Assembly: GCF_000768705.1 (NCBI RefSeq)
Contig: NZ_AVPJ01000018.1
Span: 1 to 64,000 of the forward strand
Length of the DNA: 64,000 bases
From: Knoellia sinensis KCTC 19936
Lineage (GTDB): Bacteria > Actinomycetota > Actinomycetes > Actinomycetales > Dermatophilaceae
Reading direction: 5' to 3'
The notes beneath the pieces are model-generated. The model saw only the letters and a program-made list of their open reading frames with translations. It was not told the origin of the DNA and did no database searches. The number at the start of each line of letters is the position of its first letter. Positions within the stretch are counted from its first letter, which is position 1. Below, piece after piece: positions 54,107 to 62,901 of the stretch. The position numbers and the translations under genes were made by a program.

Positions 54107-55231
54107 ATGGAGCAACACACCCATGGCAAGGACGGACCAGACGTGAGCGACCGGCACAGTTTCACCTTCATTGACCTCTTCGCCGGCATCGGTGGCACAC
54201 GCCTTGGATTCGAAGCTGCAGGCGGTCAGTGTGTGTTCACATCGGAATGGAACAGCTTCGCCCAGCGAACTTACGCGGCGAACTTTCCCGACAGCCAGCC
54301 CGGCCCGGCCTCCGTGGTCGATGCAAACATCGTTGGCCATTCACTCGTAGGCGATATCACTGAGATCCGCAACCCGCAAAAAGAGATCCCGCCGCACGAC
54401 GTCCTCCTCGCGGGATTCCCTTGCCAACCCTTTAGTATCGCCGGCGTCTCCAAGAAGAATTCGCTCGGCCGCCCGCATGGGTTTCAAGACCCTACTCAAG
54501 GAACGCTGTTCTTCGAGATTAAGCGCATCTTGGAGGCTCACCGGCCGCGCGCCTTTCTCTTGGAGAACGTCAGAAACCTGGTCTCGCACGACCGCGGACG
54601 CACCTTTGACGTCATCCGTCACGCGCTCGAAGACGAGCTCGGATACAACGTGCAGTGGCGCATATTGGATGCCAGTGCGTGGGTGCCCCAAGGCCGTCGG
54701 CGCATCTACATCGTCGGCTTCGACGGTGCCACCGACTTCGACTTTGAGACCCTTACACCACCGGACGCGCACCCAACCATGTCGTCCGTGCTGCACCCCG
54801 AGGACGGTTCGGAGAGATCTGAGGAGCCGTTTACCCTCGGGCCAAGTGCACTTGTCAATCCCAAATACACACTCAGTCCCAAGCTTTGGAATTACCTACA
54901 AGGATATGCGCGTAAACATCGCGAAGCTGGAAACGGGTTCGGTTTTGGACTTGTCTCCGGACAGGACGTCTCCCGCACCCTCTCCGCCCGGTACTATAAG
55001 GACGGATCAGAGATCTTGGTCTCGCAAGGCGACGGTCACCTGCCACGACGGCTAACGCCCCGCGAGTGCGCTCGCCTCATGGGATTCCCTGAGGACTACA
55101 AAATCCCCGTGAGCGACACCCAAGCTTACAAGCAATTCGGTAACAGCGTCGTAGTCCCTGTGGTCGAGTCGATAGCCCGCCACATGGCGCCCCACGTCAC
55201 AACGACGATCCAACGAGCGGCGGCCAGTTGA
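54107..55231 (+). CDS. C5 cytosine DNA methyltransferase
   Basis: This 374-residue methylase contains motif I FIDLFAGIGGTRLGFEAAGG, motif IV AGFPCQPFSIAG (catalytic Cys), motif VI LLENVRNLV, motif VIII WVPQGRRRIYIVGF, motif IX RRLTPRECARLMGFPEDY and motif X KQFGNSVVVPVVESIARHM. The target-recognition region lies about 240-300. Vsr and an EcoRII-like nuclease next door suggest methylation in a CCWGG-like site, as does DrmMII of class 2 DISARM. ATG 54107 or GTG 54143 may start it. The GC content drops here. Confidence 0.93.
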   Translation: MEQHTHGKDGPDVSDRHSFTFIDLFAGIGGTRLGFEAAGGQCVFTSEWNSFAQRTYAANFPDSQPGPASVVDANIVGHSLVGDITEIRNPQKEIPPHDVLLAGFPCQPFSIAGVSKKNSLGRPHGFQDPTQGTLFFEIKRILEAHRPRAFLLENVRNLVSHDRGRTFDVIRHALEDELGYNVQWRILDASAWVPQGRRRIYIVGFDGATDFDFETLTPPDAHPTMSSVLHPEDGSERSEEPFTLGPSALVNPKYTLSPKLWNYLQGYARKHREAGNGFGFGLVSGQDVSRTLSARYYKDGSEILVSQGDGHLPRRLTPRECARLMGFPEDYKIPVSDTQAYKQFGNSVVVPVVESIARHMAPHVTTTIQRAAAS

Positions 55232-55232
55232 C

Positions 55233-56435
55233 GTGGACGGGCGCCTTCGCGAAACGTTCAGTGGAGTGGCCGCGAAACGTCTGAGTGCGGTCGAAGCCGA
55301 TCGGCTCGTTTCCAACCAGCACGAATTCAACGGAGTCCAGGCTCTCAAGGATCTGCTAGGGACAAGCGAACGACGCTTTCCCACACGCTATGTCTACCTT
55401 CACGACGACGAAGACGGGCCATCGATCGTCGAATTCGTAAGCACGTCGCTATGGTACGACGCACGCGCGGCGCACCCCACGCGCAGCGAGTTTCGTCTGT
55501 ATTTTCCTGAGAACGAGCCCATGGGCCTAGCATCGGAGAGTGACTTCTGCTTCTTAGCGCTTGGGCACGACGGTCTTCTCACGATTGTTATCGCTCCCGA
55601 GGATAGCCAAGCGGCCCAGCGCCTGGACATCCTCTTCCAAACGCACCTGACCAGCTCGAAACCACAAGCCTTCCGGGTAGTCACAATGGGTTCAGCGCGT
55701 GATCGTGGGATCGACATGATTGACGTTACGCTGATCGAAGCGCTTGGGGGAACGCCTGAGCCGGAGAACCCCAGCGCGCTCGCTCGCCTCATTGAACAAT
55801 TTGGTGGCAACTATCCGTTGCCAAGCACCATGGCCTTCACTGGATTCACTCGGGAGCTCTGCATTGACGCTGACCCCGTCAGCGAGCCGGATGCGACGCT
55901 CAGCCTATGGTTCTCGACCACAAACGATCTCTTTCTCACCTATGAACGACATGTACTTCAACCAATTCTCGACCAAGAGTTTGCAAATCTCTCACATATA
56001 GATGTCGACAGATTCTTCTCCGTAGCGACGCGCTTTAAGAACTCGCGGTTCAGTCGTTCGGGCGCTAGTTTCGAGCATCACTTGGCGGCTCTCTTCACAG
56101 CAAATCAGGTTTCCTTCCATCAGCCGCGGCATAAATATCCAGACGGGGCCAAGCCAGACTTCATTGTCCCCTCGGACGATGCGTACAGAGCAATGAACAG
56201 TTCAGTCGCTCTGGTGGCAGCCAAGACGTCCGTGAAGGAGCGCTGGCGCCAGATCGCAACTGAGGCCCGCCACGTGCCAACCCGATACCTAGCAACAATG
56301 GACCCCGCAATATCCGTATCTGCCGCCGATGACATGGCAAAGAACAATCTCCAGTTGGTTCTGCCAAAACCGTTGAACGTAAGACTAGCGACCCTGTCCT
56401 ACGCAGAATTGATCAACCGGCTCAAAGTTCTGTGA
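55233..56435 (+). CDS. EcoRII-like type II restriction endonuclease
   Basis: This 400-residue protein has an EcoRII C-terminal type catalytic domain (about 265-390). RFKNSRFSRSGASFEHHLAA, then KYPDGAKPDFIVPSDDAY and VALVAAKTSVKERWRQIATE carry the PD...(D/E)xK catalytic residues. The N-terminal half (about 1-200) would be the effector/DNA-binding domain. EcoRII recognises CCWGG and needs two sites. The GTG start lies 1 base after the methylase stop. Base composition is AT-richer than the rest of the window, a sign of separate arrival. Confidence 0.85.
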   Translation: MDGRLRETFSGVAAKRLSAVEADRLVSNQHEFNGVQALKDLLGTSERRFPTRYVYLHDDEDGPSIVEFVSTSLWYDARAAHPTRSEFRLYFPENEPMGLASESDFCFLALGHDGLLTIVIAPEDSQAAQRLDILFQTHLTSSKPQAFRVVTMGSARDRGIDMIDVTLIEALGGTPEPENPSALARLIEQFGGNYPLPSTMAFTGFTRELCIDADPVSEPDATLSLWFSTTNDLFLTYERHVLQPILDQEFANLSHIDVDRFFSVATRFKNSRFSRSGASFEHHLAALFTANQVSFHQPRHKYPDGAKPDFIVPSDDAYRAMNSSVALVAAKTSVKERWRQIATEARHVPTRYLATMDPAISVSAADDMAKNNLQLVLPKPLNVRLATLSYAELINRLKVL

Positions 56436-56468
56436 ACTGTGCGGAGACCCATCACGAAAGGACCCCGT

Positions 56469-57092
56469 CTACTGTGACGCGGCCCACGCCATAGTGTCCA
56501 GTTCGTGGGCCCATCGGACCAGTACCGGAGCCCCAGCCAACGTCATGGCCGTGATGTGCTTGTGCGTGAGAGCATCCGTGGGGCGCACAGACAAGTATGG
56601 CTGGAGACGATCAGAGGACTGCTGGCCTCGATGCGCGAAATAGTTTCGAACGGCACGAAGTTCATCCAAGGGCGATGGAGTCAGACCGATACCCGCCGAA
56701 ACGGCAGCTAGGTTGGAGATCCCCAAGCGGCCAGCTGCGTCGATCGACTCCAATGGGTCGAACCACTTTGGTTCCCAATTAGCTGACTTCTTCGAACGGC
56801 CCGCGAACGTGGCGCGCAGCTGATTCATCGCTTCTGAATAGGAATTGTTTCCGGCACGCCTGGGAAGAGCAACGCCCCCTAACGTCGTTGCACCTCCCCG
56901 CCAAGAAGCCACCACGAGGTCGCGGCAGAATGAAGCCCATTGGTCCTGCATCTGAATAGTTGCATTTTCACGAGCCAACGAATGGCTCTCTTGGCAAGCC
57001 GGATCCATTGGAATGATGGAAGCATGCTCAAAGGCCGTCGCAATGATTCCGATCTTCCTGCTGAAGCGCCAGTATCTTGCCCCTAGGTTCAC
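56469..57092 (-). CDS. HEPN-like RNase-family protein
   Basis: This 207-residue helical protein contains RAVRNYFAHRG near residue 155. This is an R-x4-H motif, the mark of HEPN ribonucleases. It is preceded by a helix LTPSPLDELRAV. Residues 30-70 form another helix bundle. It overlaps the DUF262 gene by 4 bases (GTGA, 57089-57092) and follows it in the same direction. DUF262/HEPN pairs (MAE_28990-type) are known in defence islands, and this fits that pattern. Whether it cleaves RNA is not shown. Confidence 0.75.
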   Translation of the reverse strand: MNLGARYWRFSRKIGIIATAFEHASIIPMDPACQESHSLARENATIQMQDQWASFCRDLVVASWRGGATTLGGVALPRRAGNNSYSEAMNQLRATFAGRSKKSANWEPKWFDPLESIDAAGRLGISNLAAVSAGIGLTPSPLDELRAVRNYFAHRGQQSSDRLQPYLSVRPTDALTHKHITAMTLAGAPVLVRWAHELDTMAWAASQ

Positions 57093-58243
57093 CAGGGCAG
57101 CGGCCTTCCCTGAACGGCGGACAGATAGACCGGAAAGCGGACGAGCCTGCTTGCGATCCTTTGCGTACTGGAGGCGGATGCGGACTTGAACCGGTTGGCC
57201 CCGGTCGGCGGCTCCTCCGCCTCTAGCACCGCACTGATTTCAAAAAGGGCAGGTCTAACGACTTCTGGATCTGCCGGGGGTCCTGGATCAGGACGATTAG
57301 GTAGTTCACCTTGTGGTATGCCGATAAGGGCGTGCGCCGTTGCCGCAAACAGCATCAAGAAGTGCGGGGCATTCGATAGGGTTGTTTGCTTCAGGACATC
57401 GTCAAAGTGATCCACTATGTACCGCAAAGACTTGTTCACAATCGCCTCTGTCGGGTCGCGTTGAAACTCCTTGTCGACGCGCTCATACAATTTTGTGATC
57501 TTGGGCTGCCCGCCGTCGCGAACGCCCTCGAGGACTATGCCGTACATCTCAGCAACCAGCGAGTCGGACAGCAGGCGTACTGCGTCCCGGGCGCCTATTA
57601 CTCTGTATGTCTCCCAGAGTTCGGTCCATTCCGCCGCCATCTCATGGACTGACCACTTGAACTCACCCTGGAACTTTGCGTGGCGCAACTCAGGAGGGTT
57701 TACGGGGACCGTATAGGAATTCAGGCGGGAAAAGACCTCCAGCACATCTGCGTCAGATGCGTTTATGAGCTGGTCCGTGGCTATGGAGTACGCCAAGAAG
57801 CGTTCTTGCTCGACTGGGTCCAAATCTGAGTAGCGCTTGCCTGCCCATTCCTGGGCTCGCGGGCCGAGTGCAAACCGGTCGTTGCCAAAGTCCAGTATTG
57901 CGCGCAACCTCTGTTGGCCATCAACCACCTCGCGAAAGGACCGCTTTGTCTGGAGGTCGACTTTGGTCCGGACATAGATCTTGGGGACCGGTAGTCGGCG
58001 CAGGATCGTGTCAATCAGGTAGGTGCGGGCCGCCGGCGGCCAGACGCTGCCACGCTGAAACTCTGGATTCAGTAGCAGTTGCTTCTTCTCATCCCATTCC
58101 ATGAAGTCAGCCACAGTGTACTGCTGGAGATCAGACGAGACCGGCACGTGTTGTTCCTTAACGTCGTGGAATCGGGAACTGGAGTCTAACGCCGGTTCCT
58201 CCCAGATCAAGGACCGTGCGTAACCGTCATGGGGCCTGGTCAT
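57089..58243 (-). CDS. DUF262 (ParB/GmrS-like) protein
   Basis: This 384-residue protein opens its DUF262 domain with YTVADFMEWDEKKQLLLNPEFQRGSVWP. DTILRRLPVPKIYV and the NTPase/nuclease motif VVDGQQRLRAILDF follow. The family includes the GmrS half of the GmrSD enzyme that cuts glucosylated phage DNA, and ParB-like nucleases. The frame is open to 58369, but the hairpin at 58357-58393 lies inside that extension; the ATG at 58241-58243 is chosen. It is the first gene of a pair with the HEPN gene. Confidence 0.85.
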   Translation of the reverse strand: MTRPHDGYARSLIWEEPALDSSSRFHDVKEQHVPVSSDLQQYTVADFMEWDEKKQLLLNPEFQRGSVWPPAARTYLIDTILRRLPVPKIYVRTKVDLQTKRSFREVVDGQQRLRAILDFGNDRFALGPRAQEWAGKRYSDLDPVEQERFLAYSIATDQLINASDADVLEVFSRLNSYTVPVNPPELRHAKFQGEFKWSVHEMAAEWTELWETYRVIGARDAVRLLSDSLVAEMYGIVLEGVRDGGQPKITKLYERVDKEFQRDPTEAIVNKSLRYIVDHFDDVLKQTTLSNAPHFLMLFAATAHALIGIPQGELPNRPDPGPPADPEVVRPALFEISAVLEAEEPPTGANRFKSASASSTQRIASRLVRFPVYLSAVQGRPLPW

Positions 58244-58356
58244 GTTGACTAAACGGCCCGTGGTCGGCAGAGTCGCTTGACGCAATCTGCACTCCACTTG
58301 GGCCCCAGTGGCGACGTTCACCAACCTTCGAAGGAACGTGGTCACGTCTGGACGTA

Positions 58357-58393
58357 GCCAGCGGCCCAACTCGGCTGGAGTCGGGCCGCTGGC
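58357..58393. terminator. Hairpin after nrdJ
   Basis: GCCAGCGGCCC and GGGCCGCTGGC form a perfect 11-base stem with a 15-base loop, 16 bases beyond the nrdJ stop at 58409. It is a likely transcription end for nrdJ on the minus strand, although no long T-run follows. It also argues against the longest frame of the DUF262 gene. Confidence 0.65.
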
Positions 58394-58408
58394 TTTGCAC
58401 GCGTTGAT

Positions 58409-61369
58409 TCAGCTGCAGCCGCTGGTGCTTCCGCAGCCTTCGCAGACGTAGCAGCTACCGGCGGGGCGCATCTTCGTGCCGCAGGTCATGCACATCGGCG
58501 CGTCCGCGGAGACGCCCTGGAACTTCTCGAGCAGCTCAGCCGAGGAGTGCACGTCGTCGGACACCTTGCGAGCCGAAGCCGCACCAGCACCGGACTTGTC
58601 CTCCACCGCGTCACCGACCTCGTCGGCCGCCTTGTCCGCAGCAGGCGCAGCCGCAGCCGTCTTCTTCGGTGAGGTCGCACCGACACCCTGCGAGTACGAC
58701 TCGATCTCGTCCTCGATCGCCTCGGCGTCATCGTCCTCGACCGTCGACGGGGCATACGACCCAGTCTCCAGCTGACGCTGACGCTCCTCTGCCGTGTGGA
58801 TGCCCATGAACGACCGGGTCTCGAAGTCGAGGTGGTCGAGCGCCAGGCGACGGAAGACGTAGTCGACGAGCGACTGACCCATCCGGATGTCCTGGTCGTC
58901 GGTCATGCCGGCCGGCTCGAAGCGCATGTTCGAGTACTTCTCGACGAACGTCTCGAGCGGCACGCCGTATTGCAGACCGACCGACACCGCGATCGAGAAG
59001 GCATCCATGACACCGGCGAGGGTCGAGCCCTGCTTGCCGAACTTGAGGAAGACCTCACCGAGGCGGCCGTCCTCGTAGGTGCCAGCCGTGAGGTAGCCCT
59101 CAGCTCCACCGATCGCGAACGACGTCGTCTGCGAGGAGCGGCGCTTCGGCAGACGCTCACGCGTCGGGCGGTAGACGACCTTCTCGACAACCTTGGTCTC
59201 GCCGGCATCGGCCGCGGCACCAGCAGCCTTGCCAGCCTCAGCGTCCTTGGCCGTGGAGCCACCGTCGGACAGCGGCTGGCCGACCTTGCACGAATCGCGG
59301 TAGACCGCGAGCGCCTTGAGGCCCATCTTCCAACCCTGGATGTAGACATCCTCGATCTCCTCGACCGTGGCGTCCTCCGGCAGGTTGACCGTCTTGGAGA
59401 TCGCGCCGGACAGGAACGGCTGGGTCGCCGCCATCATCCGCACGTGACCCATCGGGGAGATCGCGCGGGCACCCATGGCGGTGTCGAAGATCTCGTAGTG
59501 CTCGGTCTTGAGACCGGGAGCGTCGATGACGTGACCCTTGTCGGCGATGTACTCGACGATCGCCTCGACCGTCTCCTCGGTGTAGCCGAGCTTGCGCAGG
59601 GCCCGCGGGATGGTGAGGTTGACGATCTGCATCGAGCCGCCACCGACGAGCTTCTTGAACTTCACCAGCGAGAAGTCCGGCTCGATGCCCGTGGTGTCGC
59701 AGTCCATCATGAAGCCGATGGTCCCGGTCGGCGCCAAGACGCTCGCCTGGGCGTTGCGGTAGCCGTTCTTCTCCCCCACCTTGACGACGGCGTCCCACGC
59801 CTTCGTCGCGGCGCGGTGGATGTCCTTGTCCATCGTGTGCATCGTGCGGATCGCGTCGTTCGCAGCAGCGTGCTTGCGCATGACCCGCTTGTGGGCGTCC
59901 GCGTTGCGGGCGTAGCCGTTGTACGCACCGACGACACCGGCGAGCTCAGCGGAGCGCTTGTAGGCAGCACCGGTGAGCAGCGACGTGATCGACGCGGCGA
60001 GCGCGCGGCCACCGTCGGAGTCGTAGCCGTGACCGGTCGCCATGAGCAGCGCGCCGAGGTTGGCGTAGCCGATGCCGAGCTGGCGGTAGTTGCGGGTCGT
60101 CTCACCGATGGGCTCGGTCGGGAAGTCGGCGAAGCAGATGGAGATGTCCATCGCCGTGATGACGAGCTCGGCCACCTTCTGGAACGTCGCGACGTCGAAC
60201 GTGTCGTCGTCCTTGAGGAACTTCAGCAGGTTGAGCGACGCGAGGTTGCACGACGAGTTGTCGAGCGACATGTACTCCGAGCACGGGTTCGACGCGGTGA
60301 TGCGGCCCGTCTCCGGGTTGGTGTGCCAGTCGTTGATCGTGTCGTCGTACTGGATGCCCGGGTCGGCGCACTCCCACGCGGCCTTGGCGATCTTGCCCAT
60401 GAGCTCGCGGGCGTCGACGGTCTCGATGACCGAACCGTCCTTGCGCGAGCGCAGACCGAACTCGGTGCCCTCCTCGACGGCGCGCATGAACTCGTCGTTG
60501 ACGCGCACGGAGTTGTTGGCGTTCTGGTACTGCACGGACACGATGTCCTTGCCGCCCAGGTCCATGTCGAAGCCGGCGTCACGCAGCGCGCGGATCTTGT
60601 CCTCCTCGCGCGCCTTCGTCTCGACGAACTCCTCGATGTCGGGGTGGTCGACGTCGAGCACGACCATCTTGGCTGCGCGACGGGTCGCGCCACCGGACTT
60701 GATCGTCCCCGCGGACGCGTCGGCGCCACGCATGAACGACACCGGACCGGAGGCGGTGCCACCGGAGGACAGGAGCTCCTTCGACGAACGGATGCGCGAC
60801 AGGTTGAGACCCGCGCCCGAGCCGCCCTTGAAGATGAAGCCCTCTTCCTTGTACCAGTTGAGGATCGAGTCCATCGAGTCGTCAACGGCGAGGATGAAGC
60901 AGGCCGAGACCTGCTGCGGGGACTTGGTGCCGACGTTGAACCAGACCGGCGAGTTGAAGCTGAACACCTGGTGCAGCAGGGCGTAGGTCAGCTCGTGCTC
61001 GAAGATCTCGGCGTCGGAGTCAGTCCCGAAGTAGCCGTGCTCCTTGCCCGCCTTGACGTAGGTCAGGACGACACGGTCGATGAGCTGCTTGAGCCCCTGC
61101 TCGCGTTCGGGCGTGCCGACGGCGCCGCGGAAGTACTTCGTCGTGACGATCGTGGAGGCGTTGACGCTCCAGAAGTCGGGGAACTCGACACCGCGCTGCT
61201 CGAAGATCGTCTCGCCCGTCTTCCAGTTCTGCTGGACGACGTCGCGCTTCTCCCAGGTCACCTCGTCATAGGGATGGACACCAGGGGTGGTGTAGATGCG
61301 CTCCACAGCGACACCCTTGCCCTTGGCGGACTTGCGGGCACCTGCACGTGCACCGGCGGTCTCGGTCAT
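58409..61369 (-). CDS. nrdJ: Vitamin B12-dependent ribonucleotide reductase (class II)
   Basis: This 986-residue adenosylcobalamin enzyme reduces ribonucleotides to deoxyribonucleotides and works with or without oxygen. Landmarks: SACFILAVDDSMDSIL (about 155, active-site Cys), FKGGSGAGLNLSRIRS, PCSEYMSLDNSSCNLASLNLL (catalytic Cys), GTIGFMMDCDTTGIEPDFSLV, and the C-terminal tail with MCMTCGTKMRPAGSCYVCEGC, a zinc or redox Cys set. A 70-residue Ala/Asp linker precedes the tail. The ATG has AAGGAG upstream. It lies 150 bases behind nrdR, and the two are likely co-regulated. Confidence 0.96.
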   Translation of the reverse strand: MTETAGARAGARKSAKGKGVAVERIYTTPGVHPYDEVTWEKRDVVQQNWKTGETIFEQRGVEFPDFWSVNASTIVTTKYFRGAVGTPEREQGLKQLIDRVVLTYVKAGKEHGYFGTDSDAEIFEHELTYALLHQVFSFNSPVWFNVGTKSPQQVSACFILAVDDSMDSILNWYKEEGFIFKGGSGAGLNLSRIRSSKELLSSGGTASGPVSFMRGADASAGTIKSGGATRRAAKMVVLDVDHPDIEEFVETKAREEDKIRALRDAGFDMDLGGKDIVSVQYQNANNSVRVNDEFMRAVEEGTEFGLRSRKDGSVIETVDARELMGKIAKAAWECADPGIQYDDTINDWHTNPETGRITASNPCSEYMSLDNSSCNLASLNLLKFLKDDDTFDVATFQKVAELVITAMDISICFADFPTEPIGETTRNYRQLGIGYANLGALLMATGHGYDSDGGRALAASITSLLTGAAYKRSAELAGVVGAYNGYARNADAHKRVMRKHAAANDAIRTMHTMDKDIHRAATKAWDAVVKVGEKNGYRNAQASVLAPTGTIGFMMDCDTTGIEPDFSLVKFKKLVGGGSMQIVNLTIPRALRKLGYTEETVEAIVEYIADKGHVIDAPGLKTEHYEIFDTAMGARAISPMGHVRMMAATQPFLSGAISKTVNLPEDATVEEIEDVYIQGWKMGLKALAVYRDSCKVGQPLSDGGSTAKDAEAGKAAGAAADAGETKVVEKVVYRPTRERLPKRRSSQTTSFAIGGAEGYLTAGTYEDGRLGEVFLKFGKQGSTLAGVMDAFSIAVSVGLQYGVPLETFVEKYSNMRFEPAGMTDDQDIRMGQSLVDYVFRRLALDHLDFETRSFMGIHTAEERQRQLETGSYAPSTVEDDDAEAIEDEIESYSQGVGATSPKKTAAAAPAADKAADEVGDAVEDKSGAGAASARKVSDDVHSSAELLEKFQGVSADAPMCMTCGTKMRPAGSCYVCEGCGSTSGCS

Positions 61370-61519
61370 GACTCGACTCCTTCTGCCCGGCTCATACCCC
61401 GGGCGGTTGTGTGACCTGGATTCAATTCAATAGGTGACCACTGACAGCGGTCGGGTGATGCGTGATGCCGTCGCCAAATTTCGACGACACTGTCGGCCGT
61501 TCCTTGCTTTGTATGCCGG

Positions 61520-62041
61520 TCAGCTGGGACCGGCGGGGACGTCACCTTCGGGACCGGCCGGCATACCCCTCGCCGGTTCTTCACCCGTCCCGGCGTCACG
61601 TTCGACGCGAAGCAAGGTGATGGCCTGCTCGAAGTCCTCGAGACTGTCGAAGGCCTGGTAGACGGAGGCGAACCGCAGGTAGGCCACCTCGTCGAGGCAT
61701 CGCAGCGGCTCGAGGATGGCGAGGCCGACCTCGTGGGCGTCGACCTCGGCCTGGCCCAGACCCCGGATCGTCTCCTCCACCTTGTGGGCGAGGAGTGCGA
61801 GCTGGTCCTCGGTGACCGGTCGGCCCTGGCAGGCCTTGCGGACGCCGACGAGGACCTTGGCCCGACTGAACGGCTCGGCCGCCCCGGACCTCTTGACCAC
61901 GGACAGGGCCGCAGTCTCGACGGTCGTGAAGCGCTTGCCGCACTCGGGGCACTGGCGACGCCGGCGGATGCTCGAGCCGTCGTCGGTGGCGCGTGAGTCC
62001 ATGACGCGGGAGTCGCTGTGGCGACAGAACGGACAGTGCAT
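61520..62041 (-). CDS. nrdR: Transcriptional repressor NrdR
   Basis: This 173-residue protein has an N-terminal zinc ribbon ([11 protein letters not shown] and CPECGKRF, four Cys) and an ATP-cone domain (about 45-140; [28 protein letters not shown]). It senses dATP/ATP and represses ribonucleotide reductase genes. The ATG at 62039-62041 starts MHCPFC as in other NrdR proteins. A Pro/Gly/Glu tail of about 25 residues follows. It is read in front of nrdJ, and two NrdR boxes lie upstream. Confidence 0.96.
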   Translation of the reverse strand: MHCPFCRHSDSRVMDSRATDDGSSIRRRRQCPECGKRFTTVETAALSVVKRSGAAEPFSRAKVLVGVRKACQGRPVTEDQLALLAHKVEETIRGLGQAEVDAHEVGLAILEPLRCLDEVAYLRFASVYQAFDSLEDFEQAITLLRVERDAGTGEEPARGMPAGPEGDVPAGPS

Positions 62042-62136
62042 GTGCCTGACTCCTCTCACGCTGGATTTGACGCACGTTGGGGACGAATCTGGGGACCACT
62101 TGGGGACAACGTGTGGAGAACCCCTGCGCCCCTGTG

Positions 62137-62180
62137 AACCATATGTGGATGAACTACATCGCTGTAACCACTAGATGTAG
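62137..62180 (-). promoter_or_regulatory. Pair of NrdR boxes
   Basis: CTACATCTAGTG (minus strand, 62180-62169) and CCACATATGGTT (62148-62137) start 32 bases apart, that is, three helical turns, the spacing typical of NrdR sites. They share 8 of 12 bases. They lie about 100 bases before nrdR and would make the nrdR-nrdJ unit self-regulated. The other bases of 62042-62136 show no gene. Confidence 0.65.
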
Positions 62181-62251
62181 TAGCCAGTATGCGCTTCTGT
62201 GACCAGCGCCGCAAGCCCTTCCAGAAACGTCCGCGTGTCGCGCCACAACCA

Positions 62252-62388
62252 CGCGACTTTGTGCCCAGTTGGACACCACACGCCCCGACTTTGTGCCCGA
62301 TTGGGACACCAAGCCCCCCGACTTTGTCGCCCATTGGGACGGCGAGCGCCAGCGAGTTGTCCCAATGGGGCACAAAGTCGCGCTGGCG
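62252..62388. repeat. Four-unit dispersed repeat with inverted last copy
   Basis: A unit of about 25 bases resembling GCGACTTTGTGCCC-N2-TTGGGACA occurs directly at about 62252, 62285 and 62318, and inverted at 62355-62380. The inverted copy is framed by CGCCAGCG (62347-62354) and CGCTGGCG (62381-62388). Spacing between direct copies is about 33 bases. No reading frame accounts for it. Three direct units are too few and too uneven for a CRISPR array. Confidence 0.85.
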
Positions 62389-62413
62389 TGTCAGTCAGGC
62401 CTAGCGTTCGGGC

Positions 62414-62767
62414 ATGACTCTGAAACTGGGAATGGTCACTGCCGACACGACGGACGCACTTGAGTTGGGCACCTGGTGGGCCGAGCAGACCGGCGCCGAA
62501 GTCGCCGAAGAGAACGACGGGCACTACGTCATGGTCAGGGGCGGTGGACTGCCCGTCGTCCTCGCCTTCCAGAAGGTCGACGAGGTGACACCCGGCAAGA
62601 ACCGCCTCCACCTCGACCTGACCACCGATGACCTCGAGGCGGAGACGGAGCGACTCCTCGCAGCCGGCGCGAGTTTGGTGGGCCGCCGCGGCGACGAGAA
62701 CTTCCGATGGCACACGCTGGCCGACCCGCAGGGCAACGAGTTCTGCATCGCCACCCAGCAAGCCTGA
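62414..62767 (+). CDS. VOC/glyoxalase-family protein
   Basis: This 117-residue protein has two beta-alpha-beta-beta-beta units of the VOC fold. It opens MVTADTTDALELGTWWAEQTG and continues HYVMVRGGGLPVVLAFQKV, HLDLTTDDLEAETERLLAAG and TLADPQGNEFCIA. The last block is typical of the PF18029 glyoxalase-like subgroup. A metal-site His (HLDL) and Glu (NEFC) are in place. Function could be metal-dependent small-molecule chemistry or binding; it cannot be refined. It ends 16 bases before a long hairpin. Confidence 0.87.
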   Translation: MTLKLGMVTADTTDALELGTWWAEQTGAEVAEENDGHYVMVRGGGLPVVLAFQKVDEVTPGKNRLHLDLTTDDLEAETERLLAAGASLVGRRGDENFRWHTLADPQGNEFCIATQQA

Positions 62768-62783
62768 CCGCAACCACAGACGC

Positions 62784-62822
62784 AGGTATGCCGTCCGCGA
62801 ACCTGTCGCGGACGGCATACCT
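62784..62822. terminator. Terminator hairpin built from two GTATGCCG motifs
   Basis: AGGTATGCCGTCCGCGA and its perfect complement (62806-62822) form a 17-base stem with loop ACCTG. It lies just after the VOC gene and 80 bases before the end of the convergent gene, so it can serve both. Its arms are two opposed copies of the heptamer overrepresented in this window. A 10-base inverted repeat GCAACGTCAG/CTGACGTTGC (62837-62886) follows. Confidence 0.8.
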
Positions 62823-62901
62823 CTGTCTTGGCTTGCGCAACGTCAGTGTCAACGGCACCTAGAGCGACCGTCAGCGCTGACGTTGCGAGCCGGGGCCGGA
62901 G

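Noticed and set aside
30689-58243. Prophage or integrative element
   Set aside because: No integrase, structural phage gene, conjugation gene or tRNA attachment site was seen, so a mobile element boundary cannot be drawn.
58796-61414. An 872-codon open frame opposite nrdJ
   Set aside because: It is the mirror of a high-GC gene. Its translation is full of Arg, Asp and Val runs with no domain, while nrdJ is certain.
62252-62388. Possible CRISPR array
   Set aside because: There are too few units, one is inverted, spacing is short, and no cas genes are present.
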